Source of the DNA: Phascolomyces articulosus | Lineage: Eukaryota > Mucoromycota > Mucoromycetes > Mucorales > Lichtheimiaceae | Assembly (NCBI GenBank): GCA_025677815.1 | Contig: JAIXMP010000011.1 | Coordinates: 558,001 to 622,000, forward strand | DNA: 64,000 bases | Reading direction: 5' to 3' | Part shown: piece after piece, positions 35,068 through 45,804 of the stretch | How positions within the stretch are numbered: the first letter of the stretch is position 1 | How the letters are laid out: each line of letters opens with the position of its first letter | Program-made: the position numbers and the translations under genes | Notes under the pieces: generated by a model | What the model was told of the DNA's origin: nothing | The model's database searches: none | Seen by the model: the letters and a program-made list of their open reading frames with translations, nothing else

Positions 35068-37719
35068 CAAGTTATGGGTGTAGCTGAAGCAATATCCTCT
35101 TCATCTGGTCGACAACTAAAATCGAGCCACCATAATTTTCCATCCCGTCCTCCATAAATGACACCCATATCCCCCATGACCAAACGACTTCGTACAAAAT
35201 CATATCCATCAGAAAGATCATCCCCATCACGAAACGTGGTTTTATCTCGTTCATGCCAAGGACAACGACCATTTTTAAACATAACATCTGCTGCCGTTGT
35301 TCCATTTAATGCAAATAAAGCTATTGCCCCTCGTCGATTCACAATAGCGACACGATCATTATGCACTGCCATACTGACGATATGTCGTGTGGTCCAACCC
35401 AAGGGGGAGGTTCTAATGGAACTAACTAATCGTAACCGGCTATGAAAATCGGGCTCTTCGATGGGTTTTTTCATGATGTTTTTGCCCTGACTATTACCAC
35501 CAGTGGTATCATTCATGTTGTTTTTTTCTTGTTCTTGTACTTGTTTAATATAATACGCTGTTCGTGCTTGACATGCATACCCATATTCATTGTAAGAGGA
35601 ATACCTCCGTAATGATCGTGCGGCTTTTCGTCCTGCTGTATCAATATAGGTGGTGCGTTGACGTTTCGGTCGACGGAACAATAAAGAAGAGATGGAACTT
35701 GTCAATGTTTTTGGTGGTGGCGGTAGTGTTTGTTCATCAGATGTAGTGTTGTTGCTTACAGAATTTGTATCGTTATGACTCTTAATTTTGTTGTTTTTAC
35801 TTTTTTGATTTTTGGAAGTGGAGGAGAGTGGGTCCCATTTGAAATGGTGGATTCGATAAGCTGCAAAAGGTGCCAAAACAACATTTAATGACCCATCATA
35901 ACCCAGGCATGGCATATTACAAGGTGGTAAATTAAAAGTGGCCGATTGTCTTGATGGATCAAATATATCAAACACGTGAACAATTCCATCCACGCTGATC
36001 ATAATGACATTATTCTTGACAATATAAACACTATGTGGCTGATTATCAAACGCCTAAGAAACATTTATATAAAATGAAATGAGTATAAACTTTCTTATCT
36101 TAGTAATTATTGTATCCTCCTCCTCCTCCCCCCCTTTTTCACCTTTCCCGCTGACATTAGAAAAGGGGGGGAAGGAAGGAAGATTCTATCATTTCATAAT
36201 TTACCCTATTTGATAAGCGAACACCTTTTCTCCAATTCCAGATAAACACTGCAGATGGTTTTCTTCCAGAAACAGCAAAATAATCTTGTGATAAAGCAAT
36301 AGAGTCCGGTACAAACCACGGATGATTACCTCCCTTTAGTACTTGAATTGGATCATTGCTTTGTTCATTGATATCATAAAAAACGCATTTTCTGAACAGG
36401 GTCGGATAAAATAATTATATATGAATTAGTGAGATTACCATCTTCGAAAATAAATGATTATGTTGTACAAATGAGAAAAAAAACAAAGTTTTCATATAGA
36501 AAATAAGGATCTTCAAACAGAAAATAACAAAAAAAAACATACGATCCACACATAGCAACAGCAAGAATGTTGATCTCTGGAAGAATATCAATACACTCAA
36601 CCGAATTATGAACCGGGTCACCGAAATTCCAAGTCGATACAAGGCGAAACCCAAGATCTGTTGTGTATTGATATAGACTAACGGTATTATTCTACTTTTT
36701 ATAGTTTAGTACAATCAATCATCTCACAAAATATAACCCTATAACATTAGTCTACTTCTATCTTCAATAACAGGATAATAAGATAGAAGAGAAAGAGATA
36801 GGGGAAGTCAAGGATGGATGGAAATGGATTAGGGTAGTATTAATATTAACGTATTAGTTGATTTTTTTTTACCTCCGTAAGTGTTATCAAATAATTCTTT
36901 TTGAGCTTGACAGAAAGAATTCGACTTTTATTATGATCACTGATAAGTTGTTTTCGTTGTACAATTCCCATTCTCCAATTCGCATGAGTTTGCGCACGAC
37001 AATATTTCGTTTGCCATGACATTTCATCATCTTCATCCTTTTCCTCTTCCTCATCCTTTGTTTGTTGATTTTTATCAACCTCGTCGTAATTCTTGTCCTC
37101 TTCTTCTTCACGAATATCATCCATCGGTCTTTGTCGCTGTGGCTGTTGTTCTGTTTCTTCTTGTGGTAATTGTGATAAGGTTGGTAGTTGAGGTTGTTTA
37201 TGATAATACAAATCAGGAAATCGTTTATGAAGGTTATAATAGCGAGCCTTCCATATGGATGGATCACGAACAATTCGACACCAGATTCGGCACGTCTATT
37301 TTTTGGTATGAGAAAAAAAGAAACTCAACGCTACGAACTCTTTTTTTTTTTTGGGAAGATAAAAAACTTACTAGTTGTGCTTGGACTAAATCAGGAAATG
37401 AGAGCATGGAGAAAATGTACAAACCAAGTTCACTTGGTAACCAACTAATAATGTCGTTTTGCTCATGTTTCTGACTTGTTTGTAATTCATGTAATTTCTC
37501 TGGTGTCGTTGGACTGTTTTTATGTTAAAAAAAGTGAGTAGGAGAATAGGAAGCTGTGATAGTAGCAATGGTAGGTGACAACACCTTCTGGTAAACATTA
37601 TAATAAAAATATGCATGCATATTGAAATATATATACCTTTTATCTGTTGTTGAGCTACTTAATATTGAAAGTTTACGCAGTGGTTTGACTAATTCTTGTA
37701 CAGACTTGCGTCGAGTCAT
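35064..37719 (-). CDS. F-box/WD40-repeat-like protein
   Basis: Probable SCF ubiquitin-ligase adaptor. Six exons join in phase: 37637-37719, 37372-37513, 36873-37295, 36543-36691, 36205-36391, 35064-36053, 657 aa. The F-box is at about residues 45-90 (ISWLPSELGLYIFSMLSFPD, then CRIWCRIVRDPSIWKARYY). It is followed by a Glu/Asp/Gln-rich insert (about 105-160), then beta-propeller-like strands: SRILSVKLKKNYLITLTE, NNTVSLYQYTTDLGFRLVST, ILAVAMCGS, DYFAVSGRKPSAVFIWNW, SVYIVKNNVIMISVDGIVHV. A basic insert near 390-470 interrupts the propeller. WD dipeptides are mostly degenerate, so the propeller assignment rests on repeat spacing and is less certain than the F-box. It converges on and overlaps the JmjC gene by 4 nt. 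Confidence 0.78.
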
Positions 37720-38133
37720 AATTTATTTGAAAAAGTGTGTGAAATAAAAGAGAAAAGGAAAAAGGGAAAGAAAGAAAAAAGAGTGGCGAGAATTATTATT
37801 ATTATTGTATTGTTGCATTTTAAATAATTATATGCTAGATTATATCCACATTTAGCGTGTGTATAAATGTGAGAGCGTGTATGTGTGAATGTGAGTGGGT
37901 GTGAGTGAGTATATATGCGAACATGTGGGGGGAGCATGATTTTTTTTTCTCTTTCCTCGGAAACAGTCCAAGTTAAGAGAGAGAAATGGTAAAGATGACA
38001 AAAATAGTATCAATGGCAATGATACATAATGGATGATAGGTAGGTAGCACATGTGATAAGAGAGAGACAGGGAAAAAAAGGTTATTATTATATGAAAGGT
38101 ATTATTCTATCTACTATATATATATTACATATT
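37720..38133. other. intergenic region upstream of the F-box/WD gene
   Basis: Contains a TG/AG-rich low-complexity stretch (about 37855-37925) that may be part of the promoter of the minus-strand F-box/WD gene. No gene was seen. Confidence 0.5.
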
Positions 38134-38760
38134 TCACTTTAACTCGATTGCATTCTTTGAATATACATAAATGCCTGCTTGCTCATCACGATGAATCAGC
38201 TTGAGTTCAGGTATTTCATCCAAATTAAATACTAAAGCAACAATCCTTGCCCCACGATTATAATGATGTAGTAAAAGATCGGCGAATTTTTCAACATGGT
38301 CTGGTAAAAGAAAGACAACAATTACGCTCCACGCCGTATCACGGACCAAATGTAATTGAGATAAAAAGTCACCCTTAATAAACTTGGCTTTCATTCTTTC
38401 CTTTGGATCATTCAATACTTTTTCTGCTAACGTATGTGATAATTCAATTAAATCTTCTTCTACTTCAATACCCAGTGCCCGTTGAGCGCCAAACGCTGCA
38501 ATAGCTGCTGTCACAAACCGACCATCGCCTGATCCAATGTCTAAAACGGCATCGTGTTGGGTCACATGAGCTAACGTTAACGATTGAATAACGCGTGTAG
38601 CAGATGTTGGACAAAATGGGGCTAAACTTCCATGTTCTGTGTCATTGTCAGTGTAGGCTGGAAATGGATCAGCTTCAGAAGCATCTTGAGCGGCATCGTC
38701 TGCGTCCTTGAACACCTTGAGAAAGACTTTCTTTCCTTGTTCGTTACCATGAAACGTCAT
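38134..38760 (-). CDS. class I SAM-dependent methyltransferase (208 aa)
   Basis: Single-exon methyltransferase. Motif I is clear (AVLDIGSGDGRFVTAA, about residues 68-85), followed by motif II with the acidic residue that binds the SAM ribose (LGIEVEEDLIELS). A motif IV/post-IV region follows (IVVFLLPDHVEKFADLL, then GARIVALVFNLDE). The segment before motif I (APFCPTSATRVIQSL) resembles the entry region of FAM173/ANTKMT-type lysine methyltransferases and other small SAM enzymes. Substrate specificity cannot be decided from sequence. No targeting peptide or membrane segment is visible, so a cytosolic or nuclear location is inferred. The ATG at 38760 is the first in frame. Confidence 0.8.
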   Translation of the reverse strand: MTFHGNEQGKKVFLKVFKDADDAAQDASEADPFPAYTDNDTEHGSLAPFCPTSATRVIQSLTLAHVTQHDAVLDIGSGDGRFVTAAIAAFGAQRALGIEVEEDLIELSHTLAEKVLNDPKERMKAKFIKGDFLSQLHLVRDTAWSVIVVFLLPDHVEKFADLLLHHYNRGARIVALVFNLDEIPELKLIHRDEQAGIYVYSKNAIELK

Positions 38761-39086
38761 TATTTTTTATCTCCCTTTTTTTTGGTGGTTCGTTCGTTGT
38801 GATAGTGATATATATGTAAAGAGTGTGGTTCGTAGTAATAATGACAACAATATATCTTCTTATCTTCTTCTCCCCTTATTTCTGGTTTGACAGGAAAAAA
38901 AAAGTGAAAAATCAAAGATAAGACAGAGGGAGGAATAAAAAAAAATAAGTGGCTGGGTTGTTACTATCGTATCTATCGTTTTCGCATTTTTGTTGCATTT
39001 CATCATATTATTTGATAACAAAGCATAATAATAATGAACCGTAGATTCGGATTTTCCTCATCTTTTATTATCCATTATTCCTAAAA
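38761..39086. other. intergenic region
   Basis: Upstream flank of the methyltransferase gene and 3' flank of the basic coiled-coil gene, both on the minus strand. AT-rich; no gene was seen. Confidence 0.5.
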
Positions 39087-39917
39087 TTAAAAGCACTGTT
39101 GAAGCCAATGATCAATTTGTTCGTTTGTTTGTCCCTGTTCCAATAAGGTACGTATAAAATCTGTTTTCATTGCTATTCGTTTTAATTCATATCGTTGATT
39201 ATCTTTGGTGAATTTCATTTCGAGCTTTCTTTTTTTAAGCTCATAATCTCGCTTAGTTTTCCGACAAAACTTTCATCATCCGACGACGACATTGATGATG
39301 ATTTTTCATCATCTTCCCGTTCTCGTCGTCTTTTTCCTCTCATAAAAGTAGGTGTAATTGCTGATATAGCTTCATCAATATGCTGAAGTAACTCTTTCTC
39401 TGTTTCAGTTCGCGTTGGTCTGTTACTTGATACATATTTGGTCGTGTTAGCTGGAGTGGTTGTATAAGCAGCAATAATAGAAGGAGTAGTAGCAGTGTTT
39501 GTGATTGGCACTGGAGTAGTTGTATCCTCATTATTATTCGTCTCTTTTGTTGTTGCGGCTGATGGGGCAGGTATTTTTATCTGTAACCAGTGTTTCCTTT
39601 GCAGTTTCTTATGATACTAAAGTCTCCTGACTTTGTTGACTAGAAATCTGATTGCCATTAGAATCTTTTTCCTCGATTATTTTTGTAATACTTCTTGTAA
39701 TTCTTCTACGCTTAGGTATAATCAGTTCTGGTATATGTTCTTCATTTCCTGGAGGTTTGGTCGGTTTAGGTGCTTTCCGTGCTCCTCTTTTGGGGCGTTT
39801 ATCATTAATTTTACCAGAACTTTGGGTGCTTGGAATAAAAGCTGCGCTATCTGATGAAAGTTTAAAAGGATCCTTCGCATTCAAATTGGATCTTTGCCCA
39901 TTACTCCGGCGAAACAT
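39087..39917 (-). CDS. basic, probably nuclear protein with C-terminal coiled coil; reading frame broken once
   Basis: No family was recognised. The ATG at 39917 opens a basic frame (MFRRSNGQRSN, GARKAPKPTKPPG, PKRRRITRS, the last resembling a nuclear localisation signal). A small intron of uncertain borders (GTATCA donor and TTACAG acceptor, about 37 nt) could join it to the middle segment (PSIIAAYTTTPAN, RTETEKELLQHIDEAI, RGKRRRERED). The frame then stops, while an adjacent frame continues with a convincing helix (ELKKRKLEMKFTKDNQRYEL, then DFIRTLLEQGQTNEQIDHWL) to a TAA at 39087-39089. The change falls at or near a run of seven A (T on the plus strand, 39230-39236). It may be a sequencing or assembly slip or a real frameshift. 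A 5'-UTR intron (about 39943-40132) with a fine GTAAGT donor and polypyrimidine-TACAG acceptor probably precedes it. Confidence 0.5.
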
Positions 39918-40733
39918 TATAATGGTAAAATATTATGATGTACTGTAAAAAACAAAAAAAAAAGAATAGAAGAAAAAGAAGACAAGGAAGCGTGGGGGAG
40001 GGGTGGAAGCAAAAAGAAGAAAATGCTGAGATTCGTCAAAATGAGGACTTGTTCCGTTGCTGTGCAACCGTATATTTATGTGTTACTTAATGGCCTATAT
40101 TTTTTTCTCACTTTGAAATAAAGAACACTTACGAAGGTTTGTTAATAACAAGAGAATGATTCCTATACATACTTCCTTGTTCCAGCTGCATGGATGATAC
40201 AATAAGTCTTGTTTGACGGGAGCATAATTTTCGAGTTATCCCCTTAATTATTACAAGAAATATATTAGTTAAAGAATATATACAAACCATAAAGCTGTTC
40301 TTTGTTCGGGTGAGAAACATTTATTAACCGCCTGCCAAAAAACTAGAGCTTCCTCTTGGTTTGACAAATGTATTGTAAATAAAAACAGTAGTATACAATT
40401 CGATATTTTATTATTCCACTTGTACATCCAATACAAACTATCGAGATAAGCATCTAGTAATATAAAGAACTTGTTGCATAATGTTCTTTTTATGCTGTTG
40501 CATGACATCAAGGAATTTTTTTTGTTCTCATCTGTTTATAGTAAATTACTGTCTGCTCCAGTAGTACCAGATACAAGTATCATGTCGATCGAATTTCGAA
40601 TATATATCATGTTACAAGCCAACTTATTAAAAAAACGTCCATTCAGTTCTTTTTATAGGTGTTTTCATATCATAATAATGCAAAAAGAAAAAAGATATAT
40701 TTTATTTTATTTTTAATGGATGAATGTTATAAA
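39918..40733. other. intergenic / 5'-leader region, possible broken coding remnants
   Basis: Probably contains the transcription start and a spliced 5' leader of the basic coiled-coil gene. A minus-strand frame at about 40269-40503 (containing EEALVFWQAVNKCFSPEQRT) reads as protein-like but cannot be linked to a complete gene. It may be a leader exon, a remnant or chance. Confidence 0.4.
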
Positions 40734-43317
40734 CTATGAGCTTTGTTTAGCAGAATCTTCCTTTAATGTGACGGTACGGTTAACAATAATCTTGCCTAAT
40801 GCATCCTTGCCTTCCTTTGTAACATCCAATTCAGTATCATAATCCAAGGAGAAATAACCTGTGCGTACGAATTGCCAGCGCATACTTTCCTTGTTCTTGC
40901 CACCGGTCTTTTTGACCCAATCCGAGATTTGATCATAGATGCCAACGGATGCCAAAGCACCCTTGACAATAGTAAGTGAATCCTTGTTAATATCATTCAA
41001 GAAACCTCCAGGTGCAGCATCAGGGTTGGAATGGTTAAAGAGAGGCTCATATAAGCGGACTTCATCAAGTTTAACAGGGGAACCGAGTTGAGGTGCTTCG
41101 GCAACCCAATGGATATAAGTCTTTGGCTTTTTAAATTCGCCTTCATTTTCATATCGGCATACCAATTCAGTAATTTTGCCATTGCTGTCCTTCTTGACAT
41201 CAACGCAACGAACAGGTCGAGGAACATGTAATAATCCGACGGTCTTTCCGGGAGCCAAGCGATAATAATCCTTAGAATCGACTTCACGGAAATCGGAGGA
41301 GTCAATATAGAATACCTTGCTGAAGGGAATCTTGTATTCACCCATTTCAGGCTTACGGGGCATGTTGGGTGCAGTGACCCATTCGACATAATCGTCGGTA
41401 ATATTTTCCAAAGTTACCTTGATAGGATCCATAATGACCATAGTACGAGGTACAGTCTTGTCAAGATAATCACGGACCTTGGCATCAAATCGTGTGACAT
41501 CAATGGTACTCTTAGCTGTAGTGACACCCAATTCCAAAACAAAGCTGTTGATCGCTTCTGGTGGAACACCACGTCGTCGAATACCCACCAAAGTATACAT
41601 ACGAGGATCATCCCAACCATGGACATGCTTTTCATTCACAAGTTTCAAAATCTTACGCTTGGACATGATGGTACCAGTGACATTGAGACGACCATATTCC
41701 CACTGGACGGGCTTGTAAACTTCGACAGCATCGACAAGCCAGTAGTAACTCTCGCGGGATTGTCTGAATTCAGTTGTGCAAAGCGAGTGTGTAATGTTTT
41801 CGAAAGAATCGACCAAACAATGAGTGAAGTCGTAAGTTGGGTAGATGCACCATTCGGATCCAGTGCGATGATGGGGTGTGAATAAGACACGGTAAGCGAT
41901 CAAATCCCAAAATTGGGGGTTACCATTTTCCAAATCCATCTTCATACGCAAAGTAGTTTCACCTTCCTTGTAACGACCTTCCTTCATCTTTTGGAATTGC
42001 TCAAGAGTTTCTTCAATAGGTCGATCACGATGTACACAGGCGGTACGAGCACCACCATCATCACCGCCGCGGTGTGCATGGATTTCTTCACCTGTACATT
42101 GACAAGTATATGCCAACCCCTTTTTGATCAACTTGACAGCCAATTCATACAATTCTTGGAAATAATCACTGGAATAAGTAATCTTGAAAGGTTCAAAACC
42201 AAGCCATTGAACAGTTTCCAAAATAGACAAGAAATATTTCTCTTCCTCAGCTTCAGGATTGGTATCATCGTAACGCAAATAAGTAACACCATTGTGTGCC
42301 TTGCCATAACCAAAGTTGACATTGATTGCCTTGGCGTGGCCAATGTGTAAATAACCATTAGGTTCAGGGGGGAATCGGGTGACCACCTTACCACCTGTTG
42401 TCTTCAAATGTTCCTCCATCAATTCAGGCTTGATTTGCTTATTTCCTCCGGGTTTATGCAACTTGGAAATTTCACCTTCGAAAAACATGTTGCTTAAGTT
42501 GACTGGCTTTTCTTCCTCGACCTTTTTCTTTTGATTAGCAGCAGGAGCTTCCTTCTTTTCCTTTTTCTTCTTCTTTTGAGGTGCGTCGCGTTCGTCTTTG
42601 GGGCCCAATAATGCAAGGAATTGAGCTTCTAATTCATTTTTGACAGCAACACCATCGGCCCATCGCAAAGCTGATGATTTACGTGTGTTAGCAAGAGAAG
42701 GACCCAAAACACGATAACGGTTTTCAACAATGTTTTCCTTGTTGGCGTTAATGTATTCTGCAACACCAGTCTTGATTTGTTCAGGTGTAATAACAATACC
42801 TACACCAGCGGCTTCGTTGAATGCATCTGTTGGAATAGGTTCTGGGCAGTCTTCGACGTATTTGATAGCAGCTAAAAATGTTCGTTTTTTTGGGGATCAA
42901 ATATGCCATGAGTATATTTTCGTTGTACAGTTAAAAAAAAAAAAAAAAACTAGACAGCCTGACTCTTTCAACCTCTCTCTATCTCGTGTTCTTATAAGTT
43001 CTTCCCTCCGCATATTTAAAAGAAGCCCATATCTATTCAAAAAAAAAAAGCTTACCTGACACTTGATCAGCCGATTTGAGATCCCCAGACATGATTTTAC
43101 CAACAATATATGCACGGTGCTTCAAAGCATCTTTGGTGATTGTCGAAGCAAGTTGATATAATAAATTGCCAGCTTCCTTGTCACAACCAGTGTCGCGTAC
43201 TTTAGCTTCGTCAATGACGGCTTCAAGACTTGGTGCTAATTTCTTATTCTTGGCAGTGTCCTTAGCCTTTTGCTCGGAAAGACCAATTTTTACAAAGATG
43301 GGAACAAGCTCTTCCAT
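40734..43317 (-). CDS. glutaminyl-tRNA synthetase
   Basis: Cytosolic class I aminoacyl-tRNA synthetase charging tRNA-Gln with glutamine. Exon 1 is 43056-43317 and exon 2 is 40734-42871, 799 aa. The N-terminal region (about 1-200) matches the eukaryotic GlnRS appended domain (KIGLSEQKAKDTAKN, ASTITKDALKHRAYIVGK). The catalytic core has RFPPEPNGYLHIGHAKAINV (HIGH signature), YLRYDDTNPEAEEEKYF and CIYPTYDFTHCLVDS. TIMSKRK corresponds to the KMSKS loop. The C-terminal anticodon-binding barrels include VEWVTAPNMPRKPEMGEYKI and FNRTV-like strands near the end (KIIVNRTVTLKED). A Lys-rich hinge (KKKKKEKKE) separates the N-terminal domain from the core. The length agrees with fungal GlnRS (about 800 aa). 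Both splice sites keep phase 1. The call is very secure. Confidence 0.96.
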
Positions 43318-45804
43318 TGAAAAGTAACTTTTTTGATAGTAGTAAAAAAAAAAAAAGAGAGAAAAAAATTAGGGGGTTGGATGGAACTTGTTCCGAAAGT
43401 TATAAAAAGAGCGAAATCCACCATTATCGAAAAATTCGTGACTCACTTGCAAGGACGGTCATTTCTAATTTTGGTATATTTGATAGGCAATGATTCATTG
43501 GTGAAATAGTCATTGACAACATTTTTGTATACATGGAATCAAACCGCAGTAATAATTCAAAGGGGTAAATCGAATAAATTATTACTACTAACAAAGCTGT
43601 AACAGATCCTTCGATTTGGATACTTTATAAATATGTCATTGAGAAAATAGCTGGACGGCCTATTAATTTCATGTTTAGCAGAGAATGTTAAATTTTTCTG
43701 ATGAATATAATCAACGATATCATATTAAGGTACCTGATCCCGCTCTTTTCCTAGTGCCTTTATATATTTTTTATTATTTATATTCAAACCCTGAATATCA
43801 AATTTTGATTATAGTGAGGGAATGTGTCTTCAAACCAAGGATGCCAAATTCAAACGCATATGATTATTTCCTGTTGACCTTATCCTCGGTCGACATGGGA
43901 AAAAACCAGTGCTATATACATATGATGTTATCATTACCATTATAAATACATGTTTTCTTCATAATGAGAAAAATGATTATGAATAATAAGTTTCTTTTAT
44001 TTTATTATTATTCACTAGGGTCTTATATATATAAAACTACTTGTTACCAAAAAAAAAAATCGCAATCAAACTTTCTATATATAGAATTGAAATTGATACA
44101 TACAGTACTCAAGAAGAAATGTCACAAATGAGGTTATTATTGGAGACACAAGATGAATCAACAACAGTAATCATGATGCTGGAGTGTGTATATGGGAAGG
44201 GTTTGGATACGAAAATGGTAAAAAAAATACTCAAGTGACACAATTCAGCTTTAGAAAAAGTAAAAATAATTTCGCGATTACTTTTTTTGTCTATTATGCT
44301 ATATTATATGAATCATTTGTATAATTAAGAACCTCAAATAACAAAGAATTACTATTTATTTTTTATGCCTGCAGGTAGATAATGTTAGTTAATAATAGTC
44401 TTCCATCTTCAAGAATAAAAAACATATATAGTTTCGTTAATGTGGGAACTATTGTTCACATCTATCGTCAATAGACATGTGCTCACACGTGGACAATCGT
44501 TTTTTATTAGGTAGAATAATCATATACACTACCTAAACCGTTGTTTTTTGTAAATCAAAATTAATCAAAAACAAAGCCGAAGTGGAATAACCTAATGCAG
44601 GAATGTGCATTTCATTTCCAAAAAGAAAACTATATAGTAAATCACGTAACAACCAGCTACGTATCGTAAAGCAATAAAATAAAGAGTAGCATTAAAAAAG
44701 TAGAATTCACATTATTAGTTTTTGGGGAAAGCTCTAGCTTATCACTTCGAAAAATTAATAATATAAAAGAGCTTAATTTTACACGACCATAATATAACTC
44801 ATATTCATACTATGATTGTACATACTGGGATGAGCAAAGAACAGTATACTATTCGTTGAAAATAATTGCCTTCTTAAAATGAATAATTGATGTCATTCCT
44901 AAGGTGGTACGAGCGTTCATCCTGGTCTGGGGCATACAACAACTTACTAGCTTTTTGTGAAATTTCTGTCAAATTTTTAATAACCGAGAATTTGGTCTTG
45001 AGGTAAATAGAAATATATTATACAAATTGGGAGGTCTACAAGAGATCAGAGGAGTGGTTCTTCTGGAAAAGGCTCTACCTGAAACTGCTTGAAGAACAAT
45101 GTTCGTTTTAAATTAGGCAGCATTTATTTATTTATTGAAGGGAGCAGCTACTAATATCGGGTTGTTGATCCGGCTAAGTTATAACTGTGCAACACCCACA
45201 AAAAACCTTTTTACCTGGAATTTTTTTTCCCAAGCAATTTCGAGAAGCCATCATATATATATCGTAACAGATTGTATTTCTCGGAACAAAACATATAAAT
45301 TCCTTATAAAAGGATTGCTTTTATAGTATCATAAATCCTAGGGCAATCAATGGAAAAAAACACGACAACAAGAGAGTATATTGTTTTGGTTAGTGGACAC
45401 TTCATTTTTATTTAGGTTCAATTGCTTAGCCAAAGACAAATAATATTGCATCTCTAATATTTATTCATTTAATTAGAAGACTTCCTTCTTGGTGTGTTTA
45501 CACGGTCAACAAAACGCAAGATTACCCAATATATCCCCTAGTGTAATGGCGCAGGTACACAGAGTGCCACCACAGTAAACTAGAAATTCTACTTTGCTTG
45601 GTAATGAAAAGTGGCACAGATAAAACTCTAAAGGATAAGCATTTTGAGCTTTGTTATAGTAGTTTCACGAAGGGAAAAATGTATATAAAAGACATACGTA
45701 AGCTGTTGGCGGTGCATTTAACAAACATTACCCATCTTTTTTCTCTATATACCCATTGCATCTACTTGGCGATTTTTTTATTCATATTTTTCAAAACTAT
45801 TATC
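43318..45804. other. 2.5-kb AT-rich intergenic region
   Basis: No supported gene. An 87-codon plus-strand frame at about 43685-43945 and other short frames are AT-biased and unrecognised. A TATA-type box (GTATATAAAA, 45681-45690) lies about 115 nt before the start of family member C. Small hairpins and T-runs occur, but nothing else recognisable. Confidence 0.5.
45681..45690 (+). promoter_or_regulatory. TATA-type box ahead of family member C
   Basis: GTATATAAAA about 115 nt upstream of the ATG at 45805. The position is reasonable for a core promoter with a leader of about 80 nt. Support is sequence match only. Confidence 0.4.

Noticed and set aside
39259..39280. A 19-nt microintron to repair the frame of the basic coiled-coil protein
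   Set aside because: It is far below the size of other introns here (about 50-200 nt) and has a poor donor; a homopolymer indel is simpler.
40269..40503. HECT-ligase C-lobe-like reading of a minus-strand frame
   Set aside because: Only a short FW...SPEQR similarity; no catalytic Cys region or continuing domain could be found.
43685..43945. 87-codon plus-strand frame between GlnRS and family member C
   Set aside because: AT-driven composition (Tyr/Ile/Leu/Phe), no start context and no recognisable motif.
45598..45804. N-terminal extension of family member C
   Set aside because: Its sister D begins at the residue matching ATG 45805, a TATA-type box lies inside the extension, and the extension is AT-rich and unlike any paralogue.
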